Shown here: piece by piece, positions 15,100 to 22,528 of the stretch
How positions within the stretch are numbered: the first letter of the stretch is position 1
How the letters are laid out: each line of letters starts with the position of its first letter
Source of the DNA: Paraburkholderia lycopersici
GTDB lineage: Bacteria; Pseudomonadota; Gammaproteobacteria; Burkholderiales; Burkholderiaceae
Length of the DNA stretch: 64,000 bases
Direction of reading: 5' to 3'
Assembly: GCF_900096975.1 (NCBI RefSeq)
Contig: NZ_FMYQ01000029.1
Location: forward strand, 45,715 to 109,714
Made by a program: the position numbers and the translations under genes
The notes under the pieces: generated by a model
What the model was told of the DNA's origin: nothing
Databases searched by the model: none
Seen by the model: only the letters and a program-made list of their open reading frames with translations

Positions 15100-17343
15100 T
15101 CAAGAAGTGGCTTCCTCGACCGCCTTCTCGACATCTGATATGGCGGCCGTCAGAAGGGCCTTGACCTCCTCCATGAACTCCAGGGCCGTGATATCGCCGC
15201 GTGCATCCGGAATCGGCACCCACCGCTCGTAAATGCCCTCCACCCGCATTTTGCGCTCGAACGTACTACCTGAGCCTCGCAGCGCGTAGGCGCCGAGCCA
15301 GACCGGCTGGGGCTGCTCACGCAGACGCCGGTTGCTCAACGCAGGCAACTGCCTGGCGACAGCGGCCTTGATACGGTCGATGGTGTCCCGCTTCTGCTCG
15401 GGAGTCGGATTTCCCGACCAGCCAATCGGGCTTTCGAGAAAACGCGAGACCGAGGACGACAGCGACGCAATCAGGTTGGCCGCGGGCTGAAGCACGAAGC
15501 CGTCATCCCACCCTTCGGCATAGCGACGCGTCAGCGCCTTGACTGTTTGCCAGGCGCGCGGCCTGAAATGCGGATGCGCTGACAGGCCGAGCAACCCCTG
15601 CCACTGCTGCCGGAAATCCCGCGCAGCGTCCTGAATCCCAAGTACCAGGTTGTCCATGCTGTACTGCGGAAACGCCACCGGCTCGAAGACAGCCGGCTGC
15701 GCGTCGACGAGCAGCTGAAGCAACCGGTTCAGTTCGGGCCTGGCGGGCTTCGGGTCGAGGGCGTCGATTTTGCCGACGTAGAACGTGGTGCCCTCGAGAT
15801 GCTGCAGCAGGTAGCGCGCGGCATCGCCGGACACGTTTTTGGCGAGCTGGTTTTCTGCCACGTTTCGCAGGCCACCGAACACATGGTCAAGCTTCTCCTG
15901 CCCCTTGAGGTTGTCACCCTTCATGGCATCCATGTGGGTAAATACGACGGCAAGTTTGCGCGTATAGCCGGCGTTGACCACGCTTTCAATGGCTTTCCCT
16001 GTGGCAAAGTTCGTCATCCCGTTCTTCGCGCTGTCAACCAGCAGGATGACATCCGCTTCATGCAGAAGTGACAGCACTCCCTCAGTGAGGTCGGCCGTGG
16101 CATTGGCCTTGTGGCCCAGACCTTCGGTGTCGACCAGGATGAGCCGCGCATCCTGTTCCGCCCACATCGGTCCAAACGGCCCCACGACCCTCAAACCGCC
16201 GACGAGCGGCGTGAGCAGCTTGCCAAAGGCCTGATAGGCATTGCCGGCGAAATAGCGGATGCTCTGCAGGAACGCGTTGCGGTCATCTGCGCCACACCGG
16301 ATGTGCCATGCAAGCGGCCAGCCGGTTGTCGTCTTTTCGAAGCGACCGGACTGGATACCGTCGAACTTCGACTTCACCTCATCCAGCACGTCCGACACAA
16401 GCTCAAAGTACGCATCCGAGCTCACCGCCTGTTCCTCAATGAGGTCGAGGGCAGCGCCACGGTCCTCGGCATTCATGTCGGCCAGCGCGCCTTGCACCGA
16501 CTCAACATCGGCCTTCCCGGCGTCAGCAATCGCCTGGATGCGCTTCAGGTAGCCCGCGAGCGTCTGCTGCTGCACGGCGCGCTCGCCCGGCGACACCGAG
16601 AAGCCCGTTTCCGCGTCGTTGGTCTCCTCTTCTTCGTCGTCCTCTGCGTACGGGTCGACATCATCCCCATCGTCGACGCTCCCAAGGAGGTACTTGAGCC
16701 GGAAGCGCATGTCGCTTTTCTCGAGGAACGCCCGGGCGACCTGCCGCGCGTTACCGTCGACGGCTTCCACGATGGCGGAGGAAATCGACTCCTCTATCTC
16801 AAAACGGGCCTCGTGCTCGGACATGAACGTCGCCACCGCCTCGTAGTCACCGTCGCGCATCGCCAGTTCGGTCGGGAAGGTAGTCGTGCGGTTCGCGGAG
16901 GTGGACGGAAAGCGCTCGGTCTTCGGGTGCGTGCCAAGCAGCTGCCGCACGAGCGTGGTCTTGCCGGCGCCCGGCGCGCCAATCAGGACGATGCGCGCGT
17001 ATCCGTCTTCGCTCGTCGGCAGAGGCAGCAACCGGTCGCAAACCTGTCGCGCGGACGCCGCGCGCGGCTCGACCTCGCTGTAGAAAATCTCGACAACCCG
17101 CGGGTCGTAGGCTTTAGCCGCCTCTGCGCGTGCGCCGAGCGACCAGAGTGCCTCATTGCGCAGCAGGTCGTTGAGCTCCTCCACCAGCCGGTTGGCGACC
17201 GTCTCGTCTTCCGTGCCCAGCCCCTTGCGGGTCTTCTTGCCTGGCTTGTTGCTCGCATCGTTCTTGAGCGGATGCCGGAATTCGACCAGCCATGCCTTCC
17301 GGCCCGGGTTACGCTTTGCTGCCGCCGTGTAGTGTGCCGCCAT
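15100..17343 (-). CDS. Large GTPase with an integrase-arm-like N-terminus
   Basis: The 747-residue protein has G1 GAPGAGKTT (residues 122-130), a T-rich switch I (RTTTFPTE, 152-159), G3 DTEG (405-408) and G4 THMD (469-472) after LAVVF. Between G1 and G3 lie 275 residues with an acidic stretch (DDGDDVDPYAEDDEEEE) and helices, a very long insert. Residues 10-60 (RNPGRKAWLVEFRHP ... KTRKGLGTEDETVANRLVEEL) resemble the arm-binding domain of tyrosine integrases. CGGAGGGGAT precedes the ATG. It probably switches conformation on GTP, as dynamin-like and GIMAP-like proteins do. It follows the membrane-protein operon after a 400-base gap. The system is unknown; a defence role is inferred. Confidence 0.6.
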   Translation of the reverse strand: MAAHYTAAAKRNPGRKAWLVEFRHPLKNDASNKPGKKTRKGLGTEDETVANRLVEELNDLLRNEALWSLGARAEAAKAYDPRVVEIFYSEVEPRAASARQVCDRLLPLPTSEDGYARIVLIGAPGAGKTTLVRQLLGTHPKTERFPSTSANRTTTFPTELAMRDGDYEAVATFMSEHEARFEIEESISSAIVEAVDGNARQVARAFLEKSDMRFRLKYLLGSVDDGDDVDPYAEDDEEEETNDAETGFSVSPGERAVQQQTLAGYLKRIQAIADAGKADVESVQGALADMNAEDRGAALDLIEEQAVSSDAYFELVSDVLDEVKSKFDGIQSGRFEKTTTGWPLAWHIRCGADDRNAFLQSIRYFAGNAYQAFGKLLTPLVGGLRVVGPFGPMWAEQDARLILVDTEGLGHKANATADLTEGVLSLLHEADVILLVDSAKNGMTNFATGKAIESVVNAGYTRKLAVVFTHMDAMKGDNLKGQEKLDHVFGGLRNVAENQLAKNVSGDAARYLLQHLEGTTFYVGKIDALDPKPARPELNRLLQLLVDAQPAVFEPVAFPQYSMDNLVLGIQDAARDFRQQWQGLLGLSAHPHFRPRAWQTVKALTRRYAEGWDDGFVLQPAANLIASLSSSVSRFLESPIGWSGNPTPEQKRDTIDRIKAAVARQLPALSNRRLREQPQPVWLGAYALRGSGSTFERKMRVEGIYERWVPIPDARGDITALEFMEEVKALLTAAISDVEKAVEEATS

Positions 17344-17352
17344 ATCCCCTCC

Positions 17353-17445
17353 GATGTTCCATGATGTTCCTCGCCAGTCGCGTAGGACTGAATATTAGCC
17401 GAAATCCGCAGGCCGTCAAGAGCATTCGGAACACCGCGGAACATC
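17353..17445. promoter_or_regulatory. Two direct octamer pairs in inverted orientation upstream of the GTPase
   Basis: GATGTTCC starts at 17353 and 17363. Its complement GGAACATC is at 17438-17445, and GGAACACC (one change) is at 17428-17435. Within each pair the spacing is 10 bases, one DNA turn. The near pair abuts the ribosome site. In RNA the two halves could pair as a stem (8 + 8 bp around a 2-base mismatch). It is either a regulator binding site or a leader hairpin. Confidence 0.6.
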
Positions 17446-17493
17446 AATGTGTAGGGGCTCGCCCAGTCCCATCAGGCACACACCGCGCCTAAT

Positions 17494-17550
17494 TTTTCGC
17501 GGCAATCTTTGCAGCAATTGCCTCCTGCGCTCAGCGGTGTGCAGGCGGGT
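17494..17550. repeat. Repeat copy 1 with a conserved stem-loop
   Basis: The sequence CGCGGCAATCTTTGCAGCAATTGC is followed by a hairpin CCTGCGC/GTGCAGG and GCGGG. A close copy is at 20776-20840 with the hairpin CCTGCGC/GCGCAGG; the change keeps base pairing (G-U for G-C) and the loop keeps CAGCG.T. The two copies flank the four-gene operon. Nothing else is seen in 17344-17743 apart from the octamers. Confidence 0.6.
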
Positions 17551-17743
17551 GGGGCGGCGTTCTCAATGATGCGGATGGACGGCCCGAGGACCTCAGAGAC
17601 GTCTTCCTTGGCAAGAGGCTTGAACGGCTGGATGGTTACGGTGGGAAATATGAAATCCGGCGAGGCCCAGTGAAGTGCTCCGCGTTTGTACCTTCCCGCA
17701 TGGCGGTCTGAGCGCCAGAGCCGGCAAGGCCGGCTCGTCGCGT

Positions 17744-18952
17744 TCAGCCACGCGCAGACGCCTCATCTGTTCGGACCGTCCCCTCTCCGGACGCGCCAGT
17801 GCGAGTCTCCCCGGTTGCGACACGGTCGTCGCCATCGCCCGCCGCGTCGTCGTCAGACTCATCGGCTTCATCGTCAGGCTCGCCGGCCTCATCGCTAGTC
17901 GCGCCCGCGTCATGTTCGCCGGCGACGCCTCTCTCGGACGCACCCTCCGCGCCAGGAGACGAGTTCGCCGCCGCCCAGACTTCTGGCCTGACAGGCTCCA
18001 GAAACTGGAACTGGTTGGCCTGCGCCTCCCAGAACAGACGGCGCTCCGCAGCCGTCTTCGGCAGCTCATACCCCATCGCGCGCGCAAGCGCAGGCAGGTA
18101 CAGGTCAAACGCGCTCTTGACCACCTCGCCCCAGGCGATGGCTGACGGAATGGCGGCGAGATACGCCAGTCGTACCGCGACGAACGCGGCGGCGGCAAGG
18201 CAGAAAAAAAGCCAGGCAGGCGCGGCGCCGACGGGCTCATGCAGAATGGCCGCGCCACCGCGAATCAGGCCAGCGACGCCCAGCGTGAATGCGACAAACA
18301 CGAGACTGACAAAGAAGTCGACCGGTGCGCGGGCGTCCGCCAGCGTCGCCTGGTAGTCCTTGGGCACCACGGCCAGCAGGCGCGGCCACGCATGAATGCT
18401 TTCCACCCCGTAGACGTCGCCGGCGTACATTTCGAACGCGCGCAGCGCGTTGCCGAACCGCGTGGGCAGCACCAGTTCACGCTTCGCCGGGTACTCCAGC
18501 GCCAGCGCCCGGGTCCGCAGCCGAAAGTCTTGCTTCCGCTCGGCGAGCACACGTTGCCGGTCGGCAAGCGTGGCCACGCTGCCAGACGCGTCCATGAGAC
18601 TCTCTGCCTGCGCCACTGCAGCGTACGCGCTGCGGACGTCCTCGCGCTGCTGCTTACGACGCTTGAGCTGCTGCGCCCGGAATCCCGGTCGGTTGAGCGG
18701 CCAGGCATAGCCTTCCAGCACCCGGTACATCCAGTGGCTGCCGGCCATCAGGAGCACCGAAAGCGTCCAGACGACCAGCAGCATGACCGTCAGGTTCGCG
18801 AAGGTTCTGTCCTGCATCGAGCCCTGAAACAGCTTCGCGAACGGTCCGACGTCCCGGTTCAGCGCGACGAACGCCAGCACACCCACAAGCGCGGGCAGGA
18901 AGAAGCCCAGGATGAACGACTTGTCGGCGAGCTTTGACAATCCACTGAACAT
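17744..18952 (-). CDS. Four-segment membrane protein of the GTPase locus
   Basis: The 402-residue product has membrane segments at about 12-32, 54-74, 211-231 and 246-268. A central soluble loop (75-210) contains helices and the phrase LPTRFGNALRAFEMYAGDVYGVESIHAWPRLL, then KDYQATLADARAPVDF. These phrases recur in a widespread, uncharacterised membrane family (LPTR.GN.lra.E..... YG.d....WPRL). The last 70 residues are an acidic, Gly/Ala-rich tail. It starts 11 bases after the stop of the gene ending at 18964, so translation is coupled. It is probably the membrane anchor or effector of this locus. Confidence 0.65.
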   Translation of the reverse strand: MFSGLSKLADKSFILGFFLPALVGVLAFVALNRDVGPFAKLFQGSMQDRTFANLTVMLLVVWTLSVLLMAGSHWMYRVLEGYAWPLNRPGFRAQQLKRRKQQREDVRSAYAAVAQAESLMDASGSVATLADRQRVLAERKQDFRLRTRALALEYPAKRELVLPTRFGNALRAFEMYAGDVYGVESIHAWPRLLAVVPKDYQATLADARAPVDFFVSLVFVAFTLGVAGLIRGGAAILHEPVGAAPAWLFFCLAAAAFVAVRLAYLAAIPSAIAWGEVVKSAFDLYLPALARAMGYELPKTAAERRLFWEAQANQFQFLEPVRPEVWAAANSSPGAEGASERGVAGEHDAGATSDEAGEPDDEADESDDDAAGDGDDRVATGETRTGASGEGTVRTDEASARG

Positions 18953-18963
18953 GGCGGTTTTGC

Positions 18964-19569
18964 TCAGTCGTCTTCCTGCCTGGGCGGTGCCGGCATTTTG
19001 GCTGACGCCTGCCCAGGCTCTCCGGGCAGACCGCTGTTAATACCACCCTCGACCGTACCAGTGATGACGGTCGTCCTGTCACCGCAAGCGGCCCAGTCGA
19101 TGCAGAGAGTACTGACAATCGAGCTGCCTGATGAGAAAAAAGGCATGCTCCGGACGGCCCGAACCGCACGCGAGACTGCCCACTCGGCCGCATTCCACTC
19201 GGAACGTCTGGCGAGCTCCAGCGCCTGTCGGGCAAGCTGACTGAACTCCGATGCCTGTACTGGGTTGCACTCCAGGCTTTCTCCTGACTCGTGGGAACGC
19301 GCACGCTGCACACGCAGGACGGGGGCACGAAGTTTCCTACGCTTTGTCCTCCAGCCCCGTTCCGCAGCGAGGACGTCTATCGCCCCAAGGAGCTCCACCA
19401 GTGCCACGTCGAACACGCGGCCGAGCGGGTCCAGGCCGTCGCTCTGGCCTTTGTCTTTTGGGTCATCGTCGCCCTGGCCTCCGACTTTTGGATAGTTCTC
19501 GCCCTGCTCTTCGTCTTTCGGGTAGTCGTCCGGGCCGTCGTCGTCCTGGCCTACATCAGCGCGATTCAT
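18964..19569 (-). CDS. Hypothetical 201 aa protein with the shared GEPG tail
   Basis: AAGGAG precedes the ATG at 19569. The N-terminal 45 residues are acidic and repetitive (KDEEQGENYPK, GGQGDDDPKDKGQ). A helical middle follows (RVFDVALVELLGAIDVLAAE, QLARQALELARRSEWNAAEW), then a C-terminal beta-like part with CIDWAACGDRTTVITGT. It ends GEPGQASAKMPAPPRQEDD, a 19-residue tail shared with the next two genes upstream. The family is unknown. It lies in an operon with 11-20 base gaps. Confidence 0.6.
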   Translation of the reverse strand: MNRADVGQDDDGPDDYPKDEEQGENYPKVGGQGDDDPKDKGQSDGLDPLGRVFDVALVELLGAIDVLAAERGWRTKRRKLRAPVLRVQRARSHESGESLECNPVQASEFSQLARQALELARRSEWNAAEWAVSRAVRAVRSMPFFSSGSSIVSTLCIDWAACGDRTTVITGTVEGGINSGLPGEPGQASAKMPAPPRQEDD

Positions 19570-19589
19570 CCGGAGCTCCTTGCGGCAGG

Positions 19590-20072
19590 TTAGTCCTCGT
19601 TGGTATCTGGGAGTTTGGGCAAATGGGAGGGTGCGTGGCCGGGTTCGCCGTGCAGACCGATGGCGGAACGGACGGTTTCCGGGTCGAGAATACCGCTGTC
19701 CACCCACGTTTGAGGGTCACTGTGCTCGGAAAAGCGCTGAATCAGGCCTTGCGGCGGACTCAAGTCTTCACTGGAACGAGGAACGCGACGAAGCTCATTC
19801 GTCGCGAGTTCTATGGCTGCAATCGCAAATTCCCGTTCGGCGTGCTCGGCAAACCCCCGGGCGAGGCGAGACAGGAAGCCCAACTGCGAGATGGTCGCGT
19901 CATCTATGCCTGCGTGGCCAGCGCGGTCAGGCGATACAGCATTGGACCGGGCGGTCTCGACTACCGCCCGGTACTCCATAAGCTTGTCAGCGGGCTCGGA
20001 CAACAAGCCGTCTATCGTGGCAAGAAGGCTGTCCAGCGCGGCACTGAAATATTCATCAGCGTGGCTCATCAT
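19590..20072 (-). CDS. Hypothetical 160 aa protein with the shared GEPG tail
   Basis: Two ATGs lie side by side at 20072 and 20069, with CGGAG just upstream; the second has the better spacing. The protein is mostly helical (EYFSAALDSLLATIDGLLSE; ERE-FAIAAIELATNELRR) and has no membrane segment. It ends GEPGHAPSHLPKLPDTNED, matching the tails of its two neighbours at exactly the same distance from the stop. No family is recognised. The helical stretch FAEHAEREFAIAAIELATNE recalls FSQLARQALELARRSEWNAA in the 201-residue protein, so distant relation is possible. Confidence 0.6.
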   Translation of the reverse strand: MMSHADEYFSAALDSLLATIDGLLSEPADKLMEYRAVVETARSNAVSPDRAGHAGIDDATISQLGFLSRLARGFAEHAEREFAIAAIELATNELRRVPRSSEDLSPPQGLIQRFSEHSDPQTWVDSGILDPETVRSAIGLHGEPGHAPSHLPKLPDTNED

Positions 20073-20089
20073 TCACTCCGTGACACAGA

Positions 20090-20458
20090 CTAGTCCTGGT
20101 CGGCGTCAGGGGGCCTGGGTAACCGGGATGGCGCCTGCCCCGGCTCGCCGTGCAGCAGGGCCTCAAGCAGTGCCTGCAGCTCTTCTGTGCTCGCACCGGT
20201 GATTTCGATTCGGCGACCGGCATTTTCGACCGTAACTGCAGCCGCCCGATGCGTTGTCCGCCACAATCCTATCGACTGCAAAAGTGGGGCAATCGCGCTT
20301 GGGACGACCATCGCCAGCAGGCCGCCCTTGACAGCCTGTAACACCTCGACTGAATTAGCGGCTCCCCGCAGCGCCACTCCCAGTGACTCCGCAAGACGCG
20401 CGGCCTCGGACAGGCTGTTCGCCAGCACTTCGACCTTGAGCGGCACCGGCTTGTCCAT
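20090..20458 (-). CDS. EACC1-like 122 aa protein with the shared GEPG tail
   Basis: The start ATG at 20458 follows TGGGGGC. The protein has an N-terminal beta strand (LKVEVLANS), a helix, a hydrophobic segment (about residues 46-65, GLLAMVVPSAIAPLL), then beta strands AAVTVENAGRRIEITG and a helix TEELQALLEAL. This order matches effector-associated constant component 1 (EACC1), a small protein found with NTPase conflict systems; the match is by layout, not proven. It ends GEPGQAPSRLPRPPDADQD. It is the first gene of the operon. The longer frame to 20632 is not supported. Confidence 0.55.
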   Translation of the reverse strand: MDKPVPLKVEVLANSLSEAARLAESLGVALRGAANSVEVLQAVKGGLLAMVVPSAIAPLLQSIGLWRTTHRAAAVTVENAGRRIEITGASTEELQALLEALLHGEPGQAPSRLPRPPDADQD

Positions 20459-20775
20459 ATTGCCCCCAGTATGAGTCAGGCCCTCCGGTACGCAGCTTGT
20501 GCGCTGTCGTCCGGGACCCGCCGAACGAGGTGCGACGCCAAAGAGCCCGAACTCACGCGACGCGCCTCCCGTGAGCGGTTGGCCGCGAGTCTGTCCCAAG
20601 CCGGCCAGATGCGTCCAGCCAGCGGCCGACAATCCATTTAATGACAGGTCATGCCCCCTTGCAAGAAAATCCGCTGCCCCGTAGAGCTGAGATGCTCAGC
20701 GCGCCGGCCAGTTCGCTCCGGCGACCCGCGGGACGACGCAGGGCACTTCCTGACTGCCCACTGACCTGGCTAAAT

Positions 20776-20840
20776 ATTTCCGCGGCAATCTTGCGGCAAT
20801 TGCCGCCATTTCCCCCTGCGCGCAGCGATGCGCAGGCGGG
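20776..20840. repeat. Repeat copy 2 with a conserved stem-loop
   Basis: CGCGGCAATCTTGCGGCAATTGCC is followed after a short insert by the hairpin CCTGCGC/GCGCAGG and GCGGG. It parallels copy 1 at 17494-17550 and lies 73 bases before the tRNA fragment. The rest of 20459-20912 shows no gene. Confidence 0.6.
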
Positions 20841-20912
20841 CGCAGCGAGGCGCAAGTAGCTGATTCTTAAGGAACCGAATATACTGACGAAACCCGTGCA
20901 GGCCGGCGTGGC

Positions 20913-20961
20913 GGCGTTCGGGACGTAGAGGCCGGAGGTTCGAATCCTCTCACCCCGACCA
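20913..20961 (+). other. 3' fragment of tRNA-Pro(CGG): island attachment site
   Basis: Positions 20916-20961 read TTCGGGACGTAG (CGG anticodon loop and 3' stem), then GGAGGTTCGAATCCTCT (T arm) and ACCCCGA-CCA. This matches the 3' part of bacterial tRNA-Pro(CGG). The 5' half (CGGGG acceptor, D arm) is absent: bases before 20913 do not pair with it. So this is the chromosomal-side end left when the island integrated in the tRNA gene. A terminator follows directly. The intact gene should be at the other island end. Confidence 0.75.
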
Positions 20962-20970
20962 GAATTCCAG

Positions 20971-21000
20971 AAAAACCGCGCATGCATTGCGCGGTTTTTT
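20971..21000 (+). terminator. tRNA gene terminator
   Basis: A perfect 12-bp inverted repeat (AAAAACCGCGCA / TGCGCGGTTTTT) with a 5-base loop and T6 lies 9 bases after the tRNA CCA end. It is the original terminator of the tRNA-Pro transcript. Confidence 0.9.
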
Positions 21001-21125
21001 TTCGCCCGTACGTCGCGCAGTACGTGACGCGGCACCAGGGGCCTTATCCGAATGGCCAGCGGCCCTGGATCTGCGGTACCCCTCTGTTATAGTTTCCCAA
21101 TCCGCCCCCCTCATCTTCTCGACGC

Positions 21126-22445
21126 GTGGACCACCTTCCCTTATGGGCGCAGATTTGCGCCGTCTTCGTCCTGCTCATCTGCTCCAGCTTTTTCTCCATC
21201 TCCGAAACGGCGATGATGGCGCTCAACCGCCATCGGCTCAAATATCTCGCCAGTCACGGCGCGCTCGGCGCAAAGACCACCCAGAAGCTGCTCGCGCGCA
21301 CCGATCTGCTGCTTTCGGTGATCCTGATCGGCAACAATCTGTTCAATACCATCATCCCGGTCCTCACGACCTCGATCGCGCTGCACACGTTCGGCCACGA
21401 CAACCTGGTGCTCTCGGTCGCAACGGGCATCGTCGCGTTTCTCATCATCGTGTTCGCGGAAATCACACCGAAGATTGTGGGCGCAACGTTCCCGGAGAAA
21501 ATCGCGCTGCCCGCGAGCCTGCTGATCGCGCCGCTCATGCGCGTGACGAAGCCCGTCATCTGGTTCGTCAACATGTTCGCGAACGCTATCCTGCGCGTGT
21601 TGCACATCAATACGCACAAGCCGCATGACCAGCGGCTCTCCACCGAGGAGCTGCGCACCATCGTGCTCGAGTCCGGCAGCTTCATGCCCACCAAGCACCG
21701 CAGCATCCTGCTGAACCTGTTCGACCTGGAGAACATCACCGTCGACGACGTGATGATCCCGCGCCGGCGTATCGAGGCGCTCGATTTCGAGGCGCCGCTC
21801 GAAGAGATCCTGCATCAGCTCGAGACCTGCTATCACAACAAGCTGATCGTCTACCAGGGCGACATCGACCGCGTGCTCGGCGTGCTGCATGTACGCAAGA
21901 CGCTGGCCGCCCTGCACAACCAGGATTTCGAACGCGAGACGCTGCGTGAGCTGCTCACCGAGCCCTACTTCGTCCCGACGGGCACGCCCGTGTTCCAGCA
22001 GCTTCAGTACTTCCAGGAAAGCCGCCATCGCATCGCGCTCGTCGTGAACGAATACGGCGAAATGGAAGGGCTCGTGACGCCCGAAGACATCATCGAGGAG
22101 CTGATCGGCGAATTCACGACCTCGATGCCGCGCAGCGGCAGCGGGCGCGGCGGCTGGAACGATGAAGGCGAATGCATCGTGCCGGGCAGCATGCCCCTGC
22201 GCGAACTCAATCGCTGGCTTCATATCAAGCTGCCCACCGACGGCCCGAAGACGCTCAACGGCCTGATTCTCGAAGAGCTCGAAGAGATTCCCGAAGGCGA
22301 CGTGTGCCTGCAGATCGGCGATGTGAAACTCGAAGTACTGCGCAGCGACGACCAGGCCGTGCGCACGGTCAAGCTCTTCAAGCCGGGAGCCCGGCCGCGC
22401 GAGGGCACGCTGCAAAAGGCGAAGAAGCTGCTGCCCGGACGTTAG
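21126..22445 (+). CDS. HlyC/CorC (CNNM-type) membrane transporter protein
   Basis: The 439-residue protein has an N-terminal DUF21 membrane domain (segments near residues 8-26, 62-82, 95-115 and 130-150, with SSFFSISETAMMALNRHRLK). Two CBS domains follow (VDDVMIPRRRIEALDF; PVFQQLQYFQESRHRIALVVNEYGEMEGLVT), and then a C-terminal CorC_HlyC domain (IVPGSMPLRELNRWL). Such proteins are linked to magnesium and cobalt homeostasis. The start is GTG with no clear ribosome site. It is the first core gene after the island and stands before the pilus genes. Confidence 0.85.
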   Translation: MDHLPLWAQICAVFVLLICSSFFSISETAMMALNRHRLKYLASHGALGAKTTQKLLARTDLLLSVILIGNNLFNTIIPVLTTSIALHTFGHDNLVLSVATGIVAFLIIVFAEITPKIVGATFPEKIALPASLLIAPLMRVTKPVIWFVNMFANAILRVLHINTHKPHDQRLSTEELRTIVLESGSFMPTKHRSILLNLFDLENITVDDVMIPRRRIEALDFEAPLEEILHQLETCYHNKLIVYQGDIDRVLGVLHVRKTLAALHNQDFERETLRELLTEPYFVPTGTPVFQQLQYFQESRHRIALVVNEYGEMEGLVTPEDIIEELIGEFTTSMPRSGSGRGGWNDEGECIVPGSMPLRELNRWLHIKLPTDGPKTLNGLILEELEEIPEGDVCLQIGDVKLEVLRSDDQAVRTVKLFKPGARPREGTLQKAKKLLPGR

Positions 22446-22528
22446 CCGTTAGGCCAGGTGGCGGCGCAGCGCGCCGAACGCGAAGATAAAGCCGTCATCT
22501 GACCGAGGCGGCTTCGGGCCGGCATGCG

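Noticed and set aside
20649..21035. 128-codon minus-strand frame over the tRNA fragment
   Set aside because: It reads through the tRNA-Pro fragment and its terminator (GERIRTSGLYVPNAA is antisense tRNA), a known annotation artefact.
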